Part shown: piece by piece, positions 5,778-5,785 of the stretch | Position numbering within the stretch: the stretch's first letter is position 1 | Layout of the letters: every line of letters starts with the position of its first letter | Assembly (NCBI GenBank): GCA_031272565.1 | Contig: JAISTN010000096.1 | Coordinates: forward strand, 1 to 5,785 | Direction of reading: 5' to 3' | DNA: 5,785 nucleotides | Origin: Bifidobacteriaceae bacterium | GTDB lineage: Bacteria > Actinomycetota > Actinomycetes > Actinomycetales > WQXJ01 | The notes under the pieces: model-generated | What the model was told of the DNA's origin: nothing | What the model saw: only the letters and a program-made list of their open reading frames with translations | Database searches by the model: none | Made by a program: the position numbers and the translations under genes

Positions 5778-5785
5778 ACACTACG

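Larger units (their letters stand above)
5698..5785 (-). promoter_or_regulatory. Upstream region of the giant gene
   Basis: These 88 bp hold the putative ribosome binding site and the two palindromes. I found no convincing -35/-10 pair at proper spacing; a TTGACC lies too close to the ATG to serve as a -35 for it. The frame of the giant gene is open through this stretch. In another minus-strand frame a TAG occurs at 5773-5771 and could end an upstream gene, but too little sequence is present to tell. Confidence 0.4.

Overview
The window is one open reading frame on the minus strand. From an ATG at 5697-5695 it runs for 1,899 codons to base 1 with no in-frame stop, so the 3' end of the gene lies beyond the left edge. 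Only 88 bp (5698-5785) lie upstream of the start. The high GC content, strong preference for C or G at third codon positions and the domain content point to a high-GC actinobacterium; I cannot name a genus. No RNA gene, CRISPR array, insertion sequence or second gene is supported.

Read from right to left, the protein has these parts. Residues 1-25 are a short basic cytoplasmic tail. Residues 26-45 are one hydrophobic helix, either a signal anchor or a signal peptide. Residues about 57-365 are a beta-rich, probably propeller-like head. Residues about 370-407 are a charged, disordered linker. Residues about 408-1500 are eleven tandem beta-sandwich domains of the bacterial Ig / cadherin-like kind, many with a DPDGD-type calcium motif. 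From about 1501 there are four complete fibronectin type III domains and the start of a fifth at the window edge. Apart from the tail, the whole protein is expected outside the membrane, as a very long rod tethered to the cell.

This architecture matches the actinobacterial family annotated as 'Ig-like domain-containing' or 'fibronectin type III domain-containing' protein. From memory of the family, such genes often sit beside a MoxR-type AAA ATPase, a DUF58 protein and a transglutaminase-like membrane protein, and in Bifidobacterium longum beside the kinase Pkb2 (the PFNA cluster). None of those neighbours is in the window, so the cluster link is inference.

The upstream region holds a plausible ribosome binding site and two adjacent inverted repeats next to the right edge. 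The most interesting observations are this palindrome pair, the uneven loss of calcium motifs along the Ig array, a distinct duplicated domain pair (9 and 10) hinged by an Ala/Glu-rich spacer, and an uncharacterised N-terminal head. I see no clear evidence of a wholly new system.
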